The notes beneath the pieces were generated by a model. That model was not told the DNA's origin, ran no database searches, and saw only the letters and a list, made by a program, of their open reading frames with translations. From contig JACPNN010000006.1 in assembly GCA_016185435.1 (NCBI GenBank), positions 1 to 53,097 on the forward strand: 53,097 nucleotides of DNA, given 5' to 3'. Position 1 is the stretch's first letter. Each line of letters begins with the position of its first letter. Shown piece after piece: positions 1 to 6,408 of the stretch. A program made the position numbers and the translations under genes. This DNA comes from Candidatus Aenigmatarchaeota archaeon. Its GTDB lineage: Archaea; Aenigmatarchaeota; Aenigmatarchaeia; QMZP01.

Positions 1-140
1 GGCACCACTCCCAGCAAAACCGGCAGGATTAAGTTTATATCTCCCAAAGATGAATACCATCTTGGGAGTAGGCTCATTCTACTCCCCATCCTAATCACCC
101 TCTTAATATTGTTGTCGAGGGATAATTTTTAGACACGCTC
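1..140 (-). mobile_element. Insertion sequence end (transposase-start side), partial
   Basis: Read on the minus strand this segment begins at 140 with GAGCGTGTCTAA, the same 12 bases that open the element at 52958 on the plus strand, so the two look like terminal inverted repeats of one IS. Inward of the repeat are two stem-loops (41-68, arms CTCCCAAAGATG/CATCTTGGGAG; 66-84, arms GAGTAG/CTACTC) and then, on the minus strand, an ATATAAAC promoter-like box. That is the layout expected at the 5' end of a transposase gene, where subterminal hairpins can damp read-through from outside. No start codon or transposase domain is visible, so the family is unknown. The unique chromosome begins at 141, 16 bases before the next gene. 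Confidence 0.55.
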
Positions 141-156
141 ACTATACAGTATTTTA

Positions 157-906
157 ATGGTTGTCGAGACACTCAGAAAGATTGGATTGACGGAGAGCGA
201 AATAAAGGTGTATCTCACCTTGCTAGATTTAGGATCATCAGCAACTGGACAGATTATACGAAAATCAGGATTGCACTCTTCTAGAACATATGAATGCCTC
301 GAAAAACTGCAGTTGAAGGGTTTGGTTTCTTTTGTGGTAAAAGCCAATAAAAAATATTTCGAAGCAGCAAGTCCTGAAAGGATCATGGATTTTATGAATG
401 AGAGACAAGAGGAAATAGAAATAGTCAAAAAGGAAGTGAAGGATATAATTCCTGAACTTAACGCAAGAAAGAAATTTGGAAAACCAGTTCAAGAAGCGAC
501 TATATACTCAGGCTACAAAGGAATGAAATCGATATTGGAAAATATGCTCGAGGAGCTAAAAAGTGGCGGAGAATACTATGTTTTTGGGGCTGATGGTGGT
601 ATGAGAGACGTATTAGGCTTCTATTTCAAAGTATATCAGAAGAAAAAATACAAATACAACATTAGAAGCAAGGTAATTTTTGGAGAAAGGGCTAGGAACA
701 CACAGCTGCTAAAAGAATACATAGGTGAAGCAAAGTTCGTTGCTGCTGAATATTCCAGCCCTACTGATACCTTTATTTACGGGGATAATATAGTTCTATT
801 TATTTGGAATGAGAAACCCCCTTTTGCTGTGCTAATCAGAAATAGGTCGACAGCAGAAAGTTATAAAAATTATTTCCATCTATTATGGAAAGCCGCCAAT
901 AGCTGA
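157..906 (+). CDS. TrmB-family transcriptional regulator
   Basis: This 249-residue protein has an N-terminal winged-helix domain (about residues 1-75; GLTESEIKVYLTLLDLG, then a recognition-helix stretch with SSRTYECLEKLQLKG) and a C-terminal sensor-like domain (about 105-245), the architecture of archaeal TrmB regulators, which in characterised cases bind sugars and control transport or metabolic genes. The ligand cannot be read from the sequence. The ATG lies only 16 bases after the IS end at 140, so the native promoter has probably been displaced and expression may now depend on the element. Base composition is more AT-rich than the following core genes. The next gene starts 31 bases downstream. 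Confidence 0.85.
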   Translation: MVVETLRKIGLTESEIKVYLTLLDLGSSATGQIIRKSGLHSSRTYECLEKLQLKGLVSFVVKANKKYFEAASPERIMDFMNERQEEIEIVKKEVKDIIPELNARKKFGKPVQEATIYSGYKGMKSILENMLEELKSGGEYYVFGADGGMRDVLGFYFKVYQKKKYKYNIRSKVIFGERARNTQLLKEYIGEAKFVAAEYSSPTDTFIYGDNIVLFIWNEKPPFAVLIRNRSTAESYKNYFHLLWKAANS

Positions 907-937
907 GTATTTGTTCTAATCTGACAAATAGGATAAT

Positions 938-1141
938 ATGAAACAATTCCTCGTCCAGTGCACCCATTGCAAAAGGCTGAAAACAATAATCATCAGCAGG
1001 CCTGAAATCTATGGCACAAAGACGAAATGCTATTACTGTAACAAAGGCTTCACAGTAAACAGGGAAAGCCTTGTGAGGCAAGTAGATTATGGGGAGCGTG
1101 TGAAAGAAAAGGACTACAAAGACGCAGGCTTCAGTATTTAA
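938..1141 (+). CDS. Small zinc-ribbon protein
   Basis: A 67-residue protein with two CxxC knuckles, CTHC at residues 8-11 and CYYC at 31-34, spaced as in a single zinc ribbon, followed by a basic and acidic tail. It follows the TrmB gene and precedes thymidylate kinase by 22 bases, so it may be co-transcribed with either. Many archaea encode such single-ribbon proteins near replication and translation genes. Nucleic-acid binding is a reasonable guess, but no specific family is recognised. Confidence 0.6.
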   Translation: MKQFLVQCTHCKRLKTIIISRPEIYGTKTKCYYCNKGFTVNRESLVRQVDYGERVKEKDYKDAGFSI

Positions 1142-1163
1142 TTTTCAACTATATCTATTCAAT

Positions 1164-1754
1164 ATGCAGGGCAAATTCATTGTCTTTGAAGGCATAGACG
1201 GGGCTGGGCTGTCGACACAGTCCATGAGGCTGAGGGAGCATCTGGCATCAAAAGGCCTGAAGACTGTCCTCACAAAGGAGCAGACTGACAGCCTGATAGG
1301 AGGGCTGATCAAATCGTGTTTGAGGAAGGAATGGATCACTGATGCGCTAACCCTGCAGCTCCTTTTCGCAGCCGACAGGCAGCACCACCTGAAGACAGAG
1401 ATAGAGCCGGCTCTCAGGAAAGGGAAGCATATTATATGCGACAGGTATGTGCTCTCCACGTTGGCTTATGGGGGCCTGGACATGGATATGAAATTTTTTA
1501 AGAAAATAAACTCCAAATTCAGGAAACCTGATATAGTATTCATAATAGATATACAGCCTGAGGTCAGCCTGAAGAGAATCGCTGAAAACAGGCACCATAT
1601 AGAGCTTTTCGAACAGAAGGAAAAACTGGAAAATGTGAGGAAGAATTATCTTTCGCTGAAAAATTATTATCCCAACACGCACATAATAGAAGGTGACAGG
1701 AAGATAGATGAGGTTTTTGGCCAGATTAAGGCCATTGTTGACAGGAATTTGTGA
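1164..1754 (+). CDS. tmk: Thymidylate kinase (dTMP kinase), altered P-loop
   Basis: A 196-residue cytosolic enzyme expected to phosphorylate dTMP to dTDP. The frame fits the family: N-terminal P-loop strand FIVFEGIDGAGLSTQ (residues 5-19), the dTMP-binding DRYVLSTLAYGG motif near residue 93, a RIAENR segment near 138 and a C-terminal helix. Length is typical (about 195-215). The oddity is in the P-loop: the family consensus is GxDGxGKST, but residue 16 is Leu (codon CTG) where the phosphate-binding Lys is expected. The dTMP-binding parts look intact. It may be a lineage-specific variant, a non-ATP-hydrolysing protein or a sequencing error; the first seems most likely because the rest is well kept. 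GINS follows 40 bases downstream. Confidence 0.88.
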   Translation: MQGKFIVFEGIDGAGLSTQSMRLREHLASKGLKTVLTKEQTDSLIGGLIKSCLRKEWITDALTLQLLFAADRQHHLKTEIEPALRKGKHIICDRYVLSTLAYGGLDMDMKFFKKINSKFRKPDIVFIIDIQPEVSLKRIAENRHHIELFEQKEKLENVRKNYLSLKNYYPNTHIIEGDRKIDEVFGQIKAIVDRNL

Positions 1755-1794
1755 AACCGGCAATTAACTTAAGCCTTGCTTACAAAAGTTATGC

Positions 1795-2307
1795 ATGCTT
1801 ACATTCGAAGGATTGAGAAAACTGTTCTCGGATGAAAAGGCCAGCAGCAAGCTTGTTTTTTTGCCTGATAACTTCTTTGAGGAGGTGAAGGAATACCTTG
1901 ACAGCAAGAGCAAGATGGCCGCGCAGGAGGATGCATGGGAGCTCACGGAAGCAAGGAACATTCTGGAAGGCCTGTTGTCGACGCGGGAGAGGAAGATTGC
2001 AGCTCTTGCGCTGTATGCGGCAAGGGATAATGTGGAGATAGAGAACATACATCCTGCCGAAAAGGCTTTTTTTGATGAGATAGTCCAGGCATGCAGGGAA
2101 TACGGCCAGAAAAGAAAGGAGCTGGTTGAATCAAAACCCCTGATGCTGGCCTTTGTTGCCTTTCTTGAGCCTCTTGAGACCTTTGTCGGCATTGATATGC
2201 TCAACTATGGCCCCTTTTCGAAAGGCGATTTGGCCACAATTCCCGAGGAGAATGCCAGGCTTCTGATAGAAAGGGGGGCAGCGAAGGAAATAGGAAGGAA
2301 GGAGTGA
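1795..2307 (+). CDS. GINS subunit (archaeal Gins51/Gins15 type)
   Basis: A 170-residue subunit of the GINS complex, which joins MCM and GAN/RecJ in the archaeal replicative helicase assembly. The N-terminal part is helical (A domain, about 1-115). The C-terminal B domain (about 118-165) holds FVGIDMLNYGPFSKGD followed by IPEENARLLIERGAAKEI, the recognisable end of archaeal GINS proteins. A-then-B order indicates the Gins15/51 type rather than Gins23. The ATG at 1795 is chosen because the overlapping ATG at 1791 is out of frame. The gene sits between tmk and the L44e operon, a common kind of archaeal replication/translation neighbourhood. Confidence 0.85.
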   Translation: MLTFEGLRKLFSDEKASSKLVFLPDNFFEEVKEYLDSKSKMAAQEDAWELTEARNILEGLLSTRERKIAALALYAARDNVEIENIHPAEKAFFDEIVQACREYGQKRKELVESKPLMLAFVAFLEPLETFVGIDMLNYGPFSKGDLATIPEENARLLIERGAAKEIGRKE

Positions 2308-2402
2308 GCCTCCCTCAAATGTTATCGGAATTGAGCAGGGGTACGTGTTTAGCCCTGCAGCCTCATAGAGCAGGGAAATGTTGCATCATGATATGAGATC
2401 AC

Positions 2403-2410
2403 ATATAAAT
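2403..2410 (+). promoter_or_regulatory. TATA box of the L44e-S27e operon
   Basis: ATATAAAT lies about 42 bases before the L44e start. With the usual archaeal TATA-to-start spacing of about 26 bases, transcription would begin near 2433 and leave a leader of roughly 16 bases. The 2308-2402 stretch upstream contains no gene that I can see. Confidence 0.6.
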
Positions 2411-2448
2411 ACCTTTCCATGTCAATGTGTAGTATAAGTCAGGGTGTT

Positions 2449-2739
2449 ATGAAATTCCCAAAAGCCATAAACACATATTGCCCATACTGCAGGAAGCATG
2501 GCCAGCATGCAGTCAAGGTGGTGAAGAAAAGAGCTAGGAGTAGTGCCCATCCCACCAGCCAGAGCCAGAGGAGATTTGAGAGAAAGATAGCGGGCTATGG
2601 CGGCTTCCCGAGGCCCAACCCCAAGGGGGAAGGGAAGGCGACAAAAAAGCTTGACATAAGGCTTCTCTGCAAGACCTGCAGCAAGATGCACACAAAGAGA
2701 GGCTTCAGGGTGAAAAAGTTTGAATTGGTTGAAGTGTGA
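2449..2739 (+). CDS. rpl44e: Ribosomal protein L44e (eL42)
   Basis: A large-subunit ribosomal protein with the zinc-ribbon layout of the family: CPYC near the N-terminus (residues 11-14), a basic middle, then CKTC near residue 74. The protein begins [14 protein letters not shown], which matches the family start, so the ATG at 2449 is preferred over the in-frame ATG at 2419, which lies upstream of the predicted transcription start. S27e starts 3 bases after the stop codon; L44e-S27e-aIF2-alpha order is widely conserved in archaea. The usual downstream Nop10 gene is not seen here. Confidence 0.95.
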   Translation: MKFPKAINTYCPYCRKHGQHAVKVVKKRARSSAHPTSQSQRRFERKIAGYGGFPRPNPKGEGKATKKLDIRLLCKTCSKMHTKRGFRVKKFELVEV

Positions 2740-2742
2740 TTA

Positions 2743-2913
2743 ATGATGGCAAACAAATTCCTCCAGGTGAAATGCAAGCAATGCAAGAACGAGCAGGTGA
2801 TATTCGAGAGGCCTGCAAACGTGGTAAGATGCAATGTCTGCGATGAGATACTTGCAGTTCCGACAGGGGCAAAGGGGATAATAGACGCCAAGGTTCTCGG
2901 AGTGATGAAGTAG
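2743..2913 (+). CDS. rps27e: Ribosomal protein S27e
   Basis: A 56-residue small-subunit ribosomal protein. It shows the S27e zinc ribbon, CKQC at residues 11-14 and CNVC at 30-33, followed by the family ending with PTGAKGIIDAKVLGVM. Two ATG codons occur back to back at 2743 and 2746; either may be used. It is translationally coupled to L44e, whose stop codon lies three bases upstream, and is followed by aIF2-alpha, which has its own TATA box. Confidence 0.95.
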   Translation: MMANKFLQVKCKQCKNEQVIFERPANVVRCNVCDEILAVPTGAKGIIDAKVLGVMK

Positions 2914-2948
2914 GTATATCGGCATTCTGGATTCAGTCTGCTGTCCCC

Positions 2949-2958
2949 ATATTTAAAT
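2949..2958 (+). promoter_or_regulatory. TATA box of aIF2-alpha
   Basis: ATATTTAAAT with its centre near 2954 is 21 bases before the ATG at 2975 and 27 before the in-frame ATG at 2981. This supports a leaderless transcript and makes 2981 a possible true start. Confidence 0.55.
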
Positions 2959-2974
2959 CCTGATTAAAGAATTA

Positions 2975-3736
2975 ATGGCTATGAGAAAGCAGGGGATGCC
3001 GCAGAGGGGAGAGGTTGTCATCTGCAGGATATGCAAGATGCACCCGAATTCAGCTTTTGCAGAACTTATCGAGTATGGCAACAGGCAGGGAATGATACAT
3101 GTTTCTGAAGTGGCCAAAAGATGGGTGAGGGACATAAGGGAATTCCTTAAGGAAAACCAGTATGTTGTATGCAAGATATTGAATGTGAGCAGTGAAGGCA
3201 TAACGCTCTCAGTCAAAAGGGTTGACAGCAAGGAAGCTGCCAGAAGGCTGAAACAATTTAACAGGGAGAAGAAGGCTGAAAAGCTGCTGGATCTTGCCGC
3301 CAAAAAGTTTGGGATGACGCTTGACCAGGCCTATGAGGAAGCTGGCAATGAAATGATTGATGCATTCGGAAGCCTTGACAAAGCCTTTGAGATGGCCGCA
3401 AAGAACCCTGAGATTTTCGAGAACAGGGGGATGGATAAAAAATGGACGGGAGTGATAGAAGAGATAGCCAAAAAAAGCTTTGCCGAAAAGGAATATGTAG
3501 TGAAAATGCAGATGGGGGTTGCGAGCTATGCCCCCAATGGGATAGAGCTTATAAAGAAAGCTCTTTCAGGGGCGAAAGAATATGAAGTGAAGTATATCGC
3601 AGGCGGAAGATATATGGTGATAGGAAGGGGAAAAAACTTCAGGGAAATAGAAGCCGGCATGCTTGGCTTTGCAAATTCTGTGGAAAAGGATATAGGGAAG
3701 AATGGAGAGGTAAGCTACGAGATTCTTAAGGGCTGA
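2975..3736 (+). CDS. eif2a: Translation initiation factor aIF2 alpha subunit
   Basis: A 253-residue subunit of the heterotrimeric factor that delivers initiator tRNA. An S1 RNA-binding domain covers about residues 8-85 (ending with GITLSVKRV), followed by a helical middle domain (about 90-165) and a C-terminal alpha-beta domain (about 170-250) that contacts the gamma subunit. Length is close to the archaeal norm of about 260-275. The N-terminus MAMRKQGMPQRGEVV offers two starts, 2975 and 2981. It follows S27e as in many archaea. Confidence 0.95.
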   Translation: MAMRKQGMPQRGEVVICRICKMHPNSAFAELIEYGNRQGMIHVSEVAKRWVRDIREFLKENQYVVCKILNVSSEGITLSVKRVDSKEAARRLKQFNREKKAEKLLDLAAKKFGMTLDQAYEEAGNEMIDAFGSLDKAFEMAAKNPEIFENRGMDKKWTGVIEEIAKKSFAEKEYVVKMQMGVASYAPNGIELIKKALSGAKEYEVKYIAGGRYMVIGRGKNFREIEAGMLGFANSVEKDIGKNGEVSYEILKG

Positions 3737-3791
3737 TTGTTCCCAAAGCGATACCATAAGGCCCTGAGATTACTGGCACTGAACCGCCCCC

Positions 3792-3800
3792 TTTTAAATC
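3792..3800 (+). promoter_or_regulatory. TATA box of srp54
   Basis: TTTTAAATC centred near 3796 is 26 bases before the ATG at 3822. This is the main argument for choosing 3822 over the upstream ATG at 3807. Confidence 0.5.
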
Positions 3801-3821
3801 CTTTGCATGGCTATTAACTGT

Positions 3822-5150
3822 ATGGTGCTGCAGAATTTTGGCCAGGGCTTGAAGGAGCTCTTCAGGAAAATAGCAGGCATGCCTGTAGTGGATGAGAACG
3901 CAATAGAGAGCATCATAAAAGAGATGCAAAGGCTGCTGCTGCAGTCTGATGTTGACGTCTTACTAGTCAGCCAGCTGTCGAAGGAGATCAGGCAAAAGAT
4001 GCTCGAATCAAAACTTCCTGCAGGAATCAGCATGAGGGATTATTTCACAAAGACGCTTTATTCCGAGATTGTGGGCCTGCTTGGAAGAGAGAAAGCAGTA
4101 ATAGAGCTCAAGAGGCAGAAAATATTGCTTGTCGGCCTTTTCGGCTCAGGAAAGACCACTACAGCAGGAAAACTGGCCGGCTGGTTCAGGGCCAAAGGCC
4201 TTAGCGCAGCGCTTGTGGCATGCGACACTTTCAGGCCGGCGGCCAAAGAGCAGCTCAGGCAGATTGGGCAGAAGATAAATGTGCATGTTTATGCTGACGG
4301 CAAAACACCTGCAGAGATAGCCAAAAAGGCAATAGAAGCATCAAAGGAAGACATACTCATATTCGACTCTGCAGGGAGGGATGCCCTTGACCAGGATCTT
4401 GCGAAAGAGTTGAAAGAGCTGGCCATGCAGATTGAAGCTGATGAGATACTTCTCGTCCTGCCAGCGGATATGGGGCAGGTAGCCAGAAAGCAGGCCGGGG
4501 AATTCAGGAAGCTTGTCAATATAACAGGCATAATTGTCACAAAGCTGGATGGAACGGCAAAGGGGGGCGCTGCTTTGGCCGCAGCAGCTGTGACAGGAAG
4601 CGCAGTCAAATTCATAGGCCTTGGGGAGCACATCGGGGACTTTGAGCTCTTCGAGCCCGAGAGGTTTGTGGGAAGGCTTATAGGCTATGGCGACATCAAA
4701 AGGCTTCTTGAAAAGGCGAAGGAAGCGGGAATAGAAGAGGGGAAGGCAGAAAAAATGCTTGAAGGCAACCTGACAATGAATGATTTCCTGGACCAGCTTG
4801 AGGCCATGCAGAAGATGGGAAGCCTTCAGAAGATAACTGAAATGATACCGGGCTTCAGCAATGTGAAGCTTCCTGCCGGCTACTTGGACGTGCAGGAGGA
4901 GAAGATGAAGAAATGGAAATATGTTATACAGAGCATGACAAAAGGCGAGAGAGAGAATCCGGAAATTATCAGGGCAGGCAGAATAGCCAGAATTTCAAAA
5001 GGCTCAGGGGCCAGCCAGCAGGATGTGAGGGAGCTTCTTAAAAACTATAAGCAGACACAGAAGCTGCTCGGGATGGCGAAAGGGAAGAAAGCCCTCAAAA
5101 GAGGGCCTCTGGCATCCCTTGCGAAGCAGTTTGGGATAAACATGGGCTAG
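3822..5150 (+). CDS. srp54: Signal recognition particle 54 kDa protein (SRP54)
   Basis: The SRP GTPase that binds signal sequences and docks ribosomes to the membrane through FtsY. An N domain (about residues 1-85) precedes the G domain with P-loop GLFGSGKTT, DTFRPAA, DSAGRDALDQDL (where many relatives have DTAGR) and TKLDGTAKGG. The C-terminal M domain (about 290-440) includes ITEMIPGF and the RNA-binding stretch ERENPEII with ISKGSGASQQDVRELL. The 442-residue length is typical. Start 3822 gives MVLQNFGQGL, like the family N-terminus, and fits the TATA spacing. Confidence 0.97.
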   Translation: MVLQNFGQGLKELFRKIAGMPVVDENAIESIIKEMQRLLLQSDVDVLLVSQLSKEIRQKMLESKLPAGISMRDYFTKTLYSEIVGLLGREKAVIELKRQKILLVGLFGSGKTTTAGKLAGWFRAKGLSAALVACDTFRPAAKEQLRQIGQKINVHVYADGKTPAEIAKKAIEASKEDILIFDSAGRDALDQDLAKELKELAMQIEADEILLVLPADMGQVARKQAGEFRKLVNITGIIVTKLDGTAKGGAALAAAAVTGSAVKFIGLGEHIGDFELFEPERFVGRLIGYGDIKRLLEKAKEAGIEEGKAEKMLEGNLTMNDFLDQLEAMQKMGSLQKITEMIPGFSNVKLPAGYLDVQEEKMKKWKYVIQSMTKGERENPEIIRAGRIARISKGSGASQQDVRELLKNYKQTQKLLGMAKGKKALKRGPLASLAKQFGINMG

Positions 5151-5209
5151 TTGCATCTGTTGTTTGGCATTCAAAAGATGTTTATAAAACACAGAATCAA
5201 GAAGATTGC

Positions 5210-5536
5210 ATGCCGGATCAGCAGCTTGTGAATCAGATTCAATTGTACCAGCAGCAGCTGCAGCTTCTGGCGGCCCAGAAGGAAACCCTGGGCTTGCAGC
5301 TGGTGGAAATCGAAAAGGCCTTGAAAGAGCTGGAAAAAAACAAGCCGAAAGAGGTGTATAAGGCCGCAGGGGCCATCCTGATAAAAATTGGCGCGGATGA
5401 GGTGAAAAAGGAAATGGAGGAAAAAAAGGATTTCATGAGCTCGAAGTTAAGCTCACTTGAAAAAAACGAGGCGAAGATAAAGCAGAAAATGGAAGAGATA
5501 AAATCCAAAATTGATGTAAGCGGCAAGAATGCATGA
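5210..5536 (+). CDS. pfdB: Prefoldin beta subunit
   Basis: A 108-residue chaperone subunit. Two long coiled-coil helices (about residues 1-45 and 70-105) flank a short beta-hairpin region around KEVYKAAGAILIKIGADEV, the arrangement of archaeal prefoldin beta, which assembles with alpha into a hexamer that holds unfolded proteins. A TTTATAAAAC box at 5180-5189 is 25 bases before the ATG, so the mRNA is probably leaderless. The alpha subunit is not in this window. Confidence 0.92.
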   Translation: MPDQQLVNQIQLYQQQLQLLAAQKETLGLQLVEIEKALKELEKNKPKEVYKAAGAILIKIGADEVKKEMEEKKDFMSSKLSSLEKNEAKIKQKMEEIKSKIDVSGKNA

Positions 5537-5605
5537 TAAAGGGATAGTGAAGAATGCTATAAAAAGTGTTGATGTATAACGGTTAATAATTATCCTGTAA
5601 TGAAA

Positions 5606-5622
5606 CCGGAAATAATTTCCGG
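5606..5622 (+). promoter_or_regulatory. Inverted repeat upstream of the UPF0147 promoter
   Basis: CCGGAAAT-A-ATTTCCGG is a perfect 8-bp dyad about 12 bases before the TTATATAT box at 5634-5641. Its position just upstream of the TATA/BRE region suits an activator or repressor site; it could also end the preceding transcript as a short hairpin. No regulator is identified. Confidence 0.45.
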
Positions 5623-5690
5623 AAATGCAGAAATTATATATACCTCCTCGAACCATAATATTGTATTATATACTTTGCCGGATGATGTGG

Positions 5691-5936
5691 ATGGAAATGA
5701 TGAATGACAATATATCTGAGCTGCTTGAAGAGCTTCTTAAGCAGGGCGGCCTTCCCAGAAATGTGAGGGACAGGCTTGAAGAGACATTAAAAGTCCTTGG
5801 AAGATCCAATTCAATAGAAGAGAAGGTTTCCAACATCTCGTCAATCCTTGATGAGGCCTCCTGTGATCCTAACCTGAGCCCGTCGACAAGGACATACATC
5901 TGGAATGTCATCTCAACACTGGAATACCTTCGCTGA
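5691..5936 (+). CDS. UPF0147 family protein
   Basis: An all-helical protein of about 81 residues belonging to the small archaeal UPF0147 family of unknown function. Recognisable parts are ELLEELLKQGGLPRNVRDRLEE, a middle helix with SIEEKVSNISSILDEASCDPNLSP and the C-terminal RTYIWNVISTLE. In-frame ATGs occur at 5682, 5685, 5691, 5697 and 5700; 5691 is a compromise based on usual family length and the TATA box at 5634. The operator-like dyad at 5606-5622 suggests it is regulated separately from prefoldin. Its position before sepF is noted but may not be functional. Confidence 0.75.
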   Translation: MEMMNDNISELLEELLKQGGLPRNVRDRLEETLKVLGRSNSIEEKVSNISSILDEASCDPNLSPSTRTYIWNVISTLEYLR

Positions 5937-6039
5937 AATCCCGCTTCTGATTCCTGCAACTTTTTACTAAGCAACAGGGGTAATTTGGCCCAGCCAGCCA
6001 TATGCCAGATTTAAAAACCTTGCCTGCATATAATACTGC

Positions 6040-6378
6040 ATGGGATTAAATTTCTTTTCGAGGAAAGAGTCGAACGACCAGGATGATTTCATAGAAGTGG
6101 ACACCCTCGGTTTGCAGGAGAGGTCTTCAGGAGCAATAGGCGTCAAGGTGGAGAAGCTGAACGAGTTCGAGGACACAGAGAGGATCCTTAAGGCCGTCAG
6201 GACAGGCCATATCGTCTTCCTCAAGATAAAGGGCCTGAAGGAGAAGGATATCGGAGAGTTAAAGAGATGTGTGGACAAGCTGAAGAAGACAATTGTGGCC
6301 AATAATGGGGATATAGTCGGGATAGAGCAGGACTGGCTTGTTCTGACACCGGAGTTTGCCAGGGTTGTCAGGGATTGA
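6040..6378 (+). CDS. sepF: SepF-like cell division protein
   Basis: A 112-residue protein with the SepF core (about residues 35-110): VRTGHIVFLKIKGLKEKDIGELKRCVDKLK then VANNGDIVGIEQDWLVLTP. In archaea that use FtsZ, SepF anchors the ring to the membrane; the N-terminus MGLNFFSRKE is short and amphipathic, as expected for the membrane-targeting segment. A GATTTAAAAACC box at 6009-6019 is 26 bases before the ATG, so a leaderless mRNA is likely. FtsZ itself is not in the window. Confidence 0.88.
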   Translation: MGLNFFSRKESNDQDDFIEVDTLGLQERSSGAIGVKVEKLNEFEDTERILKAVRTGHIVFLKIKGLKEKDIGELKRCVDKLKKTIVANNGDIVGIEQDWLVLTPEFARVVRD

Positions 6379-6408
6379 AAATCGCTATCTTATTAGGATT
6401 TTATTCTC

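Noticed and set aside
1-132. Plus-strand frame of 43 codons ending in TAG at the IS repeat
   Set aside because: At first it looked like a second transposase C-terminus, but it shares no similarity with the frame at 52966-53097, and the hairpins plus minus-strand promoter fit the 5' end of the IS better.
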